Shown: one piece after another, positions 53,081 to 64,000 of the stretch
Position numbering within the stretch: the stretch's first letter is position 1
Layout of the letters: each line of letters begins with the position of its first letter
Assembly (NCBI RefSeq): GCF_964199755.1
Contig: NC_133896.1
Location: forward strand, 82,427,815 to 82,491,814
Length of the DNA: 64,000 nucleotides
Direction: 5' to 3'
From: Larus michahellis
Taxonomy: Eukaryota; Chordata; Aves; Charadriiformes; Laridae
The notes under the pieces: model-generated
Told to the model about the DNA's origin: nothing
Seen by the model: only the letters and a program-made list of their open reading frames with translations
Databases searched by the model: none
Program-made: the position numbers and the translations under genes

Positions 53081-56000
53081 TGCCCCACTGCGCAGTGAGC
53101 TTTGCCCAGCTGGAAGGAGTGCAGGGAACACCGAGGTGCTGGCAGGCGTCCTCCACATCCTCTGTGTCCCACCTGAGAGGCCCAGCAGCTGCTTGGCAGG
53201 CACAGGACAACACCAAAACCGAAGAGGAGAGTTAGAGAGCCCAGCTCCGGAGAGAGCTCGGGGGTGCGAGGGGGCCCCACTTCACCGCCTGAACGTGGCC
53301 AGGGGTGCCGTAGCCATGTCAACATGCCAGGAGCGGTGGTGAACCTGCATTGCAAAGCTGAATGCAAAGGACCGGTGGGGAATGACTCGGGGCCTGATCC
53401 CACTGTTCCGGGTGGCACCGGCGCTGCAACCTGCCGGCGGCAGGGTGGCTGCCGGGACCCTCGGTCCGATGGCTGCGCTCAGCAGGCGTGCGGCTGTAGG
53501 CCGTCACGGCCAGGCTTACGCTCAGGATGCACACTCTTCGATCCGCCAACACCCCTCTCTGCCACCCCTGCCCGGCTCCACCACGGCCCCGCAGCAGCTG
53601 CCCGGGCAGCCATCCCCTCTGCAGGGCTGAAGGACAGCCATGGGAGGGGGCAGCAGCTATGGCCAGGCAGGGTGCTTGAGGAGGCAGCCGGGGCACATTT
53701 CTGCTCCGTTTCTGCCTCAAGCGGGGCACAGTCAGGGCTACGTCTGAGAAACAGGGCTTTTGTTTACCTCACGCTATGGTAGTTCTTCGTTTTTTCTCTG
53801 CTTCATTTACTTTCCTTATTAATTTTACTGGTTTTCAGCATGCTAGGGCTGTGTGAAACCAGTATATGCAAAAACACGAAAAGGAGAGATGAGTTGCCAG
53901 AACAGAGCAGATGACTCCCTAGCCCAGCACTTTGACAGTACTTGCCTCTGAGAGCGGCTGGCATGGCACGCTTCAGGACAAGAAACACGTTGGGGAAATG
54001 TCTGGGTAGGGCACACGCTCAACAAAGCCACGTTTTTGGCAGCTGCATTGGTCTCAAGAACTGTGGCATTTATCTGCTTTGAGGATCTGGCTCCTGGTGT
54101 TTGACCAAAGCTAGAAGAGCGTGCTCTTCTTGCGAATCCCTGTCCTGCTTAGCACAGTCAAAGAGGACACTTTGACTCCTGCTAACGAAACAGCTGTCCC
54201 CTTTCAGCCTTTGCCCTAGCAGCACCTTGTGACAATCTCCTAGGTCAGACCAAGAGTCATTTTGTCAACCTTTCGTACTAGTTTTTTCTTTTAATAATGC
54301 GAGGAGGATGCTCGTTACACGGGACATTAAAAAAAGAAAAGGGAAAAAAAAAAAGCAACACGCCCCGGGAAATCTGCTTCTTAGAGATCACAACTGTTTG
54401 TGTTTCATCAGATAAATTTAAGTAGCTTCAGCTTTATTCTTGTGTTCTGGCTCCTAATTTACATAGACAAAAGCTTGCAGAAAATTTTACGTATCATTTT
54501 CTGCTCTGAAAGGAGTCAAGAAATATCTTTATGGCCAGCCTCGTCTTCCCTATAAATTAAATTTGTGCATAATGATTTTCTCAAAGGTTTAACATGTCAG
54601 GTTTCATAAAACATTTAACTAGATCCTTTTTCTGGTTTTGCCTGTAAGTGGAATTCACTCTTCCATGTTTAAAACATCAGCTCTTTTCCTTAAATGTTGA
54701 GAGCCTCTCTGCTCTCCACAGAGAGAAAAAAGAAAGAACAAACAAATGAACAGATGAACTATATTTATGTCACTCCTTGGCAGGGTTCTCAAGTCTACAT
54801 ACTGATGTAGGCTCTCTAATGCTCCTCTTTTAGACCATAACTTCTCTCACACTGGAGGTGTGAGTGCACAAAGTCAGTGGCAGTGATTCTCTGCCTCTAG
54901 CTCTAATCGACAGAGCAGAAATGTGTTGATGTGGATGTGCTTATAGGGCCTCATAGCACGTCTAGGGTGACATTTCGAGAGAGACCCTCAGCTCCTATGC
55001 AGTTCTGCCTAAAGCAGTAGCTGCAGTCTCTCACCAAGGCAAGATCTTGCTCATTAGCAGATGTCATGTCTGCTCTGGTTAAAAAAAAAAAAATAGTTTG
55101 GAAAACCATGGAAAGGTTGCTGATCCCTGATCTAGCTGCTAGTCCAGCTTCCTCCCTGGCTGTAAATTGCCAAATCTTTAACATATGCCAGGACCGTTTT
55201 GCATGAGAATAGATGCTGACCGCTCCAGTTTTCCTTCCTTTCTGCTCAATGCAAACTTATTTGGAGAAGGGACTTGGGGTGTGAGAGAAAAACAGTTTTA
55301 TTGAAGATGACTCCATCTCTGTTTCCGATCAAAGCCTGGGTCAGTTAAAGGCTAGTGGGGAAGGCTAGAAAGGGTCCCTGTGCTGGTTGTTTGGAGTGTT
55401 ATCTAGCAAGAGACACTGCTCCAGCTTATCAGGATGACAGAAGTATGTCCTGGTATCCCTTCGGGTTTCTTGTGCTCAGGGCTCTATTCCCGGTCTTGAA
55501 GTGAGAACAACAGAGAAGTAACAGCAGGCTGAAGAGCAGGGCTCAGGTGTAAGGGGGGAGGAGGAATATCACCATTACTGTTACTAAAGATTCAGAAAGC
55601 AAACTGCTAAAAAATCAGAGAGCAAAAATGCGGTGAATAATTAAAAGTAATTAGCTAGCTCCAAAGCAGAGGAGAGGTTGCTTGTTTAGTCAACAGGAAG
55701 TCATGTGTTGGTGTGTACCGATATAAATACATATTTATTTTTTCCATTCACCCTTTGCTCAGAAATCGCATTTTGAAACACGCGCCGACAACACCAGTTG
55801 GCTGGTCCTTACGCTGAACACAAGAAACGCAGACACCTGCTTCCCCTCGCCTCAAGTGAAAACCTCAAGCAGAAAAACTTTCTCTGCTCAACCAGCGCTG
55901 ATGCACCACGGCCACCGGCTTGCACAGAGACCTCGAGCAGGGGAACAGTAGAGTTCCTTGCAGTTAGACACAGGCAAATAAATAAGCTGATGTGCTTGTT

Positions 56001-59000
56001 TGTTATAAGCAGATATAATGTAATATCCTTATTGAATATAAGCATATATTAAGCATAGGCATATATTAAAGCATTTATTTGTTATAAGCACGTTACATTA
56101 CTCTGTGTTCACGCCACAAAGACTCATCACCTTATTTTGAATGACAGACCCAACACACAGGCAATGCACTTACTTGCTCAGGCACCTCTGCCAGTCAGAC
56201 CACTCCCGTTCCTCCAGTCCTGGGTGCAAAAAATATCTGCACGAGATGTGGAGGCAGCTTGCTGTCTAGGACACGGGGCAAAGGGCCTTGTCCCTAGAGC
56301 TGCCAGCTCATCTTGATACACAGCTGTGGATGCCGTGCCTGGGGAGAAGGTTTCAGCAGTGTCATGGCAAAATGCCATCTTTCATGGTGTGGAATATGCA
56401 GCACCACGGAGATAAATGAAAGCTGTGAGGACGTGTGTGAGGTTTGCCCGGGTGGACATCGCCTGGGCGGCAGTGGTGCAAATCTAAAGCACTGTGGGGT
56501 GAGTGTCGCTGAGGCTGCACCTATATTAGACGAGAGCAGGGATCCAAGCTCATGAGAAAGAAGTGGGAAGGAGAGAAGGCAGGAGTTCAGGATGTGTGGG
56601 GGTGCCACTGGGCGGGTGGGGGGGTGGGTTTGTGAAACCTGGACCCTCATGCTGTACACTGCTGCATGCCACAGGATTGTCGATGATGCCAGTGATGCAG
56701 AAGTGAGGGCCTCTGGTTGCTGGGTGTGCACTAAGCTTATGCATTAGGGTGTGTTTTACTAGTAATTTGGCTTTCCAGGCTTGCACTGCAAAAACCTTTG
56801 CCTGGAGGCTTGCCTCACGGTTTATTTTTGTTCCACTGTTGAGCTTGTTATGGTGCTGGGGGATCAGGCAAATTAGGGTGAAACTATTGAATTGAGTACA
56901 CATTTTTCAACCACAGTCCTGTGAGTGCCTCTCATTCCTGCCCTGCATCTCTCTGCTAGCCCAGCCTGGAGCTCCTTATAGGAACCAATGACCCTTAATC
57001 CTGCCTCTGTGACCCCATAATTTTTTCTCTCCCCGCCTGTATTAATTCCCCCCACCACGTCTCTAAGACAGCAGCAGTTCCATCCCTTGCTACCAGTGAC
57101 TGGGACCTGCTGGGATCACCAGTGGGAAGGGAGGAAGGGGACTGGTTTGTGCTGAGGAGTTTAAGACCTACTGAATGGCTTCCCTGCCATGAATGCAGGT
57201 ACAAAATGTGACCAGGGTCCAAGTACCTTCATTAAATGTTCTCAAATGTCTTCTCTAGCTTGAGGCCATGACATGGTTGGCAGCTTATCTCATCTACACT
57301 AAGAAAAACACAGAGTCTGCGATCAAAGCAGAATGCGCCTTCCCCATGCTGAGAGCTGGAGGTGGGGAAGTACCCACCAGAGCTGCTTGCACCTTGCTGC
57401 TTCCCATCGCAGTGCATGCAGCTCCAGCCTCCAGCATGCCCTGCCCATCAGACTCGGCTTCTGACTCCGTGCTGCGCAGACCTAGAGAGCACCCTCTTTT
57501 TGCTCAGGGAGCTGCAAGGCTGCATTCCAGTGTTACTCCATTCTCCTACAGCTCAGTCCCCTGGTCTGGGCACCCCAGACCCTGCTCCCAATCACATCTT
57601 CGCCCTCCTTGATGGAAGTCACTGGCTCCATATCTCTGCAATCATCTGCTAGTCATGGGGAGAAACTCAGTTTTGCACCGCGGTTTTTCACAATGAGACT
57701 CACCTTCTAGCTGTGGTTATGGTTTCACAGACCAAAGTTGTCTGTTATTAGCTCCTGTTTGTGCAGTTGCTGCAGCTCATGCTTGTCAGTGCAAATAGAG
57801 CTTGCACCTGGAGCCTGGATCATAAATCCGGATTTTAATTTCCCTGTTATCTTTGGAGAAGTGCTTTGCTGGGGAGGCTGGCAGAGAAGTGCTTGGGAGC
57901 TCACTTAAGAGCAGTATATTGCGTGTTCTTTGAGAGTTTCCTGCAGCTATACAGGTGTTCCTTGGCTGGAGGTCCTCATGAGCATCTTATGCCTTGCATC
58001 TTACAAAGTTTTCTTACCAGCAAAGCAAGCATTTTCAGAAGATTCAAGATAGCCTTGCTAATTCTCGTCTTCCTCCCCCACAGAGTTCAGAGCTGTCCCT
58101 ATGCTCTTATCACTGGCCGCACCCAGAAGGCTTGTGGGATGCTACCAGTAACCTCTCTACTCGCTAATGCCAAGGTGTCAGGCAGTAGAATTAGGGTCTG
58201 CCCCTGATACTCTTTCAGGAGGCGCAGTGCTCTCAGCAATGGGGGTGGAATGGGAGACCCACCCTGAGGCCAATGAAGAAAGGGAGAAGGAGAGGGAAAA
58301 CTGATTCTCGTTACATGATGAGGATCTCCTCCTGTGATATCTCTGCTGTCTTCCTTCCGTGCAAGTGCACTGCCATGCCTGGCTGTGCTGACTGTTAGCC
58401 TCAGTATTTCTCTAACCATGACCCCATGGCAGGCTCCCAAGTTTCCGGTGTAAGAAGTGAGGTCAGAGTTGTGACACGCTTGAGCTAGCTGCCCAGGGAG
58501 GGGTGGGTGTCCAAGAGGCTGAGAACTTCCCAGCTAATTTTATAAAGTTTAAGAAAACCTTTTAATGTTCCAGCCAAAAGCATGGGTGAAAAGGGTGGTA
58601 GAAGCTCCTAGAAAGCAGAGAGAAAAAAGAAGAGTATGAAGGGGAAACAAAGACCCTGGGAAAATACTGATTATGAACTATTATTATCAGAAATTTTAAT
58701 TCACTGGTGCCCACTGGTCTTAGACAATGCTTGCAGCATTGCTTCTGCTTCCCACTCATATGTGGCCCGAAACAAACTATACCTCACTAAAATATACAGC
58801 TCTTCCATTCAGGTACGCAACCAGTTCATTTCCCCTTGCCCAGTCTGTACTCAACGAGGGGACACTGCGTCCGCTCATCTCTTCTACCATTTCTGTGCAG
58901 GTACAAGGTAGAGGCACATTTATTTTACAGTGGCTAGCTTGGTCCCATCCAGTTGGAAAACTGGTGACAAGACCAAAAAAGCTCACAGCTTGTAGAGGTA

Positions 59001-59590
59001 AAAATCTACCCTGAAGCAGTGCCCCTGGGGACTATCAGGGAACAGAAATAGCAAAGGGGCTTGCAGAGACTAGGAAGGGTTCAGATGCCTTTCCTAAACT
59101 AAACCAAAGGAAAACTACAAAGATACCAGCTGACAGACAATGGAGCCAAGAGAAATGATGTAATGACGGCGCTGGGCTCAAGCAGAGCTGGTGAGAAAAT
59201 TACTCGTGACGGCAGTATAGTCAGTCTCAGGGACAACTAGATCCACGCTGCACCAGGCAGAAAAGAAACTCTTTTGAACCCTTTCCCCGCAGAAAGACCA
59301 GGCTGGAGGATAAGCCTAGGCTGTGGAAGACAGTCTCGCTTGCTCCAGCTGATCTGTGCCTACGCACAGTGAGGTGTGAGCACTTTCTAGTGGGTGTGTT
59401 TTCTAATAGCATCTGATTTTGGTGCTACATGGGAATGGTCAGAGCAGTAAGTCCCACAGGAATGCTTTCAGCATGGAAAGGCTTTGTAGGTACAAGGCAC
59501 CCAATACAAGAGGCGGCACCCTGACATGTGCATCAGTGTGAAACCAAAACCTCGGTCAAGACATCGTGTTGGTAGGGTGTGCTGGTTATC
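53081..59590. other. No gene recognised
   Basis: A GC- and CpG-enriched part (about 53240-53640) gives long but unrecognised frames on both strands. A minus-strand AATAAA near 55290 in a 3'-end-like context and small repeats at 55994-56090 are the only other features. I found no MFAP5, NANOG or GDF3 exon. Confidence 0.45.
55994..56090. repeat. Short imperfect direct repeats
   Basis: TTTGTTATAAGCA occurs at about 55999 and TTATTTGTTATAAGCA at 56075. Between them GCATATATTAA is also repeated (56042, 56060). An AT-rich local duplication. Confidence 0.6.
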
Positions 59591-60189
59591 GTGTCTGAAG
59601 CAACCGTCACTGCTGCACATGGCACTGCTGCTCCAGCCTCTGAGGCATTGGCTACGAAGCCAGAGAAGACAGCAGGAGGATCCAAATCCCTGCAAGCACC
59701 CAGTCTCCGGGGGACTGATTATGAGGATGATGACGGTCTCCAAGAAGCACAGAAGAACTTTCTCTCACCCCTCTGAAAGGGAACCGTAGTCTCTGCAGTA
59801 CAGAAGAACAACAGCTGCACCAGGCTGGGGCTCAGGGGCCTGGAAAAGGGCAACACAAGAGGACTTGGTGCTTCTAACTCCTTTGAACTCAGCAAGCCAA
59901 GAGGAAGGTGTCAAGAAGGCAGCAAAGGCCAAGAACCACCTGACCCTTGACTGGCGCTGCCAAGAAGCCCAGAATAGCTGTGGCTATGAAGGAAATCCCA
60001 AGGAAAGCCAAGAAACTGGCAGGCACCATGGCCAAGAAAGCAATCAAGAGCTTAGAGAATATGAAAGCTGACAGACCAAAAAAGGCAAAGATTCAGCTAA
60101 GAGCAAACCAGTGAAACCCAAGGCTACCAAACCCAAGGCAGAGAAATCGAAAGTGGCCTCAGGCTGAGAAGGTAGTGCGCAAGAAGTAG
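59591..60189 (+). pseudogene. Linker histone H1 pseudogene
   Basis: Intronless and about the size of an H1 gene. The start is GTG where ATG is expected (VSEATVTAAHGTAAPASEA resembles the H1 N-terminus). The winged-helix domain survives in pieces in different frames: PVSGGLIMRMMTVSKKHRR (like PVSELITKAVAASKERSG), then KNNSCTRLGLRGL and GLGASNSFELSKP (like KNNSRIKLGLKSL and GTGASGSFKLNKKP). The lysine-rich tail follows (VKKAAKAKN, KSKPVKPKATKPKAEKSK) and ends VRKK plus stop. Several frameshifts and stops make it non-functional. Linker histones bind DNA at the nucleosome; which subtype this came from is unclear. Confidence 0.8.
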
Positions 60190-60404
60190 ATGCTGCATGA
60201 GCACAAAGTGTCCTGCTTTAGGGACACAGAGCGCAAATCCTTTCATTGAATCATGGCTTTTCATCATGTTTTGCATTTTTTAACAGTTTCCCTAAAGGAA
60301 GATTAATTGTAATAATTAAAATTCCTTATTTTGCAGTAAAACTAAGGCTTTTTATGAACGATAACGTTTATTCCCGTTATTTATTCTCGCTTCAGTTGTC
60401 TGCA

Positions 60405-60662
60405 GCAGTATTGTAGGGGAGATGGAGCCAGAGTCTGCTCAGAGGTGTGCAGCAAAAAGAATAGAGGCAACAGATGAAAGCTGCAAGAAGGGCATTTCTG
60501 ATCTGACATCAGGAAAATATCCTTCATCTTAAGCGTGGTGCAGCACTGGCACAGGTGACCAGAGAGGCCGTGGATTCGCCATCCCTGCTGACTTTTTCAA
60601 AACTCAGCTGGACGAGGCCCTGAGCAATCTAATTAGCTTTGAATTTAGCTCTGCTTGCTAAC
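60405..60662 (+). mobile_element. CR1 LINE remnant, 3' portion
   Basis: The run GGTGCAGCACTGGCACAGGT, ACCAGAGAGGCCGTGG and the later AACTCAGCTGGACGAGGCCC follow the CR1 3' end on the plus strand. The terminal repeats are lost; an old fragment. Confidence 0.7.
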
Positions 60663-63600
60663 TTTCCATGTCATTTTATTTATGATCTTAACTGGGGAGG
60701 TATACTATCTCAAGGAGGACATTTATTTAAAAAAATGCACAGCTTCCTGTACATTTATTCTCGTATTTGAGCAGGTGAGTTCTCACATTTCTGATTACTT
60801 AGACATACTTAATTACATATATTTATTTATTACACCCTTTTGTCAGCGTCTCATTGGTGAGAAGCTTTATTTGTATGGAAACTGCAATCTTAGTAAAATG
60901 TCCAAACCAGCATTCTGAAAGATAATTTATTCATGAAATGAAGCTTTGCTTTGCTTTCACCACTTCAGTCTTTTTGTATATGTCAACATAGTAGCAACAA
61001 GTACATGCAGCTTGTATTTTAACTGATACTATTTATATTATTGAAAGTGTTTTTATTTGAAAAAAACATTTACATTAATAGCAAAAACAGACAATCAAAT
61101 TAGTTCATGATATTTCACACAGACTTTTTAATAGGTTTTTTTTTTTCTAAATGGACTAAAATCCAGCTCTCTCTTTTGTGGGAGTTTATTCCAGCTTGCT
61201 CCGTTACAAGGGCTAAAGATGGCAGAGAACAGAGACAAACGAAGCAATATGCTGAAGATCCGCGAGCAGGAGGTGAAGAGGAGACCCAGAAATGGAACTC
61301 AGATCTCCTGTGCCCCAGTTGAGGGGCTGCTCACAACTGGACAAATGTACCCTGTCAAACAACGTCAGACCATGTGGTGCCAGGAGTGAAAGTTACGGGA
61401 TCATTCGCCTTTAAAATCTTCTTTTTAATTTAAAAAAAAAAATTAAACTAAAATCCCTTTTGGTTTCGACCCAGCTATTCTTTATGTAATAAAGGTGCTC
61501 TTTTTGGATGGGTTGCAAGCACCACTCCCTTCTGCGAAGGAGAAGCCCACACCCCAGACAGCGGGATGCTCTTGAGGGATCCCTCTGAGCTGAGAGGCCT
61601 GATGACAACACGTTTTGTTCATGCTGCAGGGTCTTGTGGACATGATCCAGGTGACACAGAGCTTACAGATGACATGGCAGCTGCTCCCAACAGCCTCCCT
61701 GTGATTTCCCACAGCAGTTGCCTTCCTCCCCACCTTGTTTCTGCAAGCAGGGGCTGCCACCTCAAGGCATGCAGTTGCTGATCCCACAGTGCACAAGTTG
61801 ACCTGAGGTGCCATTCTCCCCTCCTTGCCCTGACTGACATGTCCTTTCCTGCAGAAAATCCCAAGCTTGGCAGCTGAGGGAGACACAGCGCATGAGAACG
61901 GGAGGGCAAGAGAAAAAGGAGCACTGGCATGGGCCAAGCACTGCCCCCAGCCCCACTTGGCGACACCGTGTGTCACCTCATTGAGCACCCTTCCTGCCAC
62001 CCCACGTCACTGTCCTCCTCACTGTGTTTCTTGCTCCCAGATGAACACATGAAAGAGAAGAAATAAGGAAAACAGAGGCAGAGAACAAAGAGGAGAAGGA
62101 GGGATGGGAAGGTGGAGCAACCCTTGCCTTCCAGGTGCAGCAGAAAGCCCTCTGTGTGGCCAGTTTCCCTTGAGGGGAGCTCCAGCTCCTCCAGCTCCCT
62201 ACACCCAGCGAAGTGAGGTACCACTTCAAACTGGGGACCAGGCACAAGACCACCGGCCTTGAAATAGCAGCCTTCAAACTGGCAACGCTGGTCGGTACTC
62301 AGGAGCTGTGACAGGAAAATGAGCAAGAATAACCACTGTGTGGGAAGTGACTGCAGGACACCTAACTCCTGTTTCAAGTCACAAGAGTTTATGAAAATCA
62401 GCCACCAACTCTAGATCATGCTTCTAAAGTGGGACTCTGGCTGCTTTCTTTGTGGCTAGTCCAATTTCATGAGAAACCAGACTTAGCTGGAGCTATATTT
62501 AAAACCATTTCCCCAGCTTACAAGAGAAGGCAACATAAGCAAGGTGAGAACAGGCAACATCTGGAGACTGGTGACGCAGCACCATGACAATTCAGGTTGG
62601 AATGGCAGGGGAGATATATCTGTGTATGGGGTAAGTCCTAATGAAGACGGGGAAACCTCTCTGTGGACCCCAGTAGTGTAAGGAAAGGGAAGAATAAACT
62701 GAGTTTAAAAAGTCAATGGCACGTGTTGTACTCTGCCCGCACAGCTGGTGGAACATGTCAACAGGACACTGCAACGGCCAAGAACACACGAGTCAGTGCA
62801 GGTCCGTGTAGATGGGAGCAGCACCTACAGTCACTCGGGCTGAGGCTGTTTGTAACAGTCTGAGATAGGGACGGCACAGCATTAGCCAGGAAGGAGTATT
62901 GATTCTAGGGGATAGTGTTGTGCAATAACCTGCATTGTGTGGTTCAGTCCTGAAGAACTATGGGACACTGTTAGAGGCAGCTTAATGGGTAATTTGGGCC
63001 GCAGCCACTTTTGTTCTAGAAATACCATCTAAATGCAGGCTTGGCTGCTTGCACATGAAGACACTGCCTGAAGTCCCCCGTGCTCTGAGTGCTCCATCTT
63101 TTCGACCAAAATATGTACAGTTAGTGCCTGATGAATCTTTGCGAAAGTCAGAAATTCAATGAAAGAAAAATTTTCCTAATCCTTTTGACCTAGAAATGTA
63201 ATTTTTAATGTAGTCTTTCAGTTATTCCCCTTTACGGAGTTAAATGGCTCTAGAGAACAATTTCTCCTTTGCTTATGAGACGATGTGTCACAGCTCTTCT
63301 TTCACTTCAGCCACCTTACCGTTTTACGTGGAGATGGTCATTCTCCACCAGCAAGTCACGGCACATGCACAGTGAAAAGATGTGTTCTCAGCACAAATCC
63401 CATGGGCTGGGAGGAGTTAACCCTGTGCTCAGCAGCTATCAACTGTGAGGAAAATCTAGCACAACCATCCATGGAAAAAAAATGCTGGAGATGATTTTCT
63501 GTATCTCTAGAAAATATAATGACATCTCAGGAAGGGAGGGTGTCAGTGGAGGAGTGGGCTATCAGGCAGTAAAGACGTCCAAAATACCAGATTTGGGCTG

Positions 63601-64000
63601 GAGCGAAGTCTGCCGACCAATCTAGAGGAAATACAACTAGAGACAAATAAACCCAAACACATGAGTTGCCAAGAATAACAGGCAATAAATTTTCTTTTAA
63701 TATTTTTGTGTGCATTATATGAACTCTAGCATTAAAACAGTGTTCTCCTGGAGAGGAGCACCTCTTCCTGTCCCTGCTGAAAGCAAGCAACAGAAAGGTT
63801 TCTAACCATTCCCCAAACTGCACGAACGTTAAATTTCTATATACTGTACAGTAGCTATGTTATACAGTTATATATCTATATCTATATCAGCTTACATTCA
63901 ACTCTAAATACAGGGTGAAGACTTGGCTTAGTCCAATTTCCAAGAGCTCCCTCTAACATCTCATCTCCATCCTACCTTCCTCCACACAGGCAAATTCCAC
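60663..64000. other. No gene recognised
   Basis: Intergenic. The longest frame (minus 62000-61482, 172 codons) resembles nothing known. A TATATC run lies near 63870-63890. Confidence 0.45.

Noticed and set aside
52912-53782. Overlapping 168- and 172-codon frames in GC-rich DNA
   Set aside because: Long frames on both strands of one GC-rich patch, unlike any known protein, part of it SINE-like.
60206-60227. Hairpin GTGTCC...GGACAC after the H1 pseudogene as a histone mRNA stem-loop
   Set aside because: The loop is about eight bases and the stem differs from the conserved histone stem-loop; likely coincidence.

Overview
The window is a bird genome segment. It carries CR1 LINEs with the avian-type 3' end (runs of AGAATCATAG, read on the opposite strand), a few LTR fossils and a complete five-exon AICDA gene coding for 198-residue AID. 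APOBEC1 is also present. As far as I recall chicken lacks it, so a non-galliform bird is likely (inference).

The core is an AID/APOBEC deaminase cluster of three genes, none of which is an uninterrupted open frame; all had to be assembled from splice sites and reading phase. (1) A plus-strand APOBEC1-like paralogue (about 9823-15357) has a canonical HAE...SWSPCxxC zinc site, a GC-AG intron, and a last exon that may take its stop codon from a CR1 insertion. (2) A plus-strand APOBEC1 (32317-38868) has five coding exons joining in frame to 192 residues. Its N-terminus parallels mammalian APOBEC1, its zinc site is altered (STTPCGRC), and its C-terminus stops after GLPPLL. (3) AICDA lies on the minus strand (47625-52598) with exons of 8, 148, 271, 116 and 54 nt, a roughly 2 kb 3' UTR and a perfect 8-mer miR-155 seed site. 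APOBEC1 and AICDA converge tail to tail.

The most striking regulatory signal is a 23-bp block, 21 of 23 identical, lying 59 and 65 bp upstream of the inferred start codons of the two plus-strand genes. Each copy contains an interferon-stimulated response element (GAAANNGAAA). This supports both first exons and suggests that the two duplicates share interferon control, as expected of antiviral mutator enzymes.

Layout: 1-560 CpG-rich edge, probably the promoter of a neighbouring gene; 561-9740 no recognised gene; 9741-15357 APOBEC1-like gene, with an AT-rich palindrome in its first intron; 15344-16650 truncated CR1; 18879-22400 nearly complete CR1; 23418-24477 solo LTR; 25974-27000 CR1; 27250-27775 old LTR followed by a cluster of short palindromes; 32229-39500 APOBEC1; 45625-52700 AICDA; 52940-53080 old tRNA-type SINE; 59591-60189 linker histone H1 pseudogene; 60405-60662 CR1 remnant; the rest is unassigned intergenic DNA.
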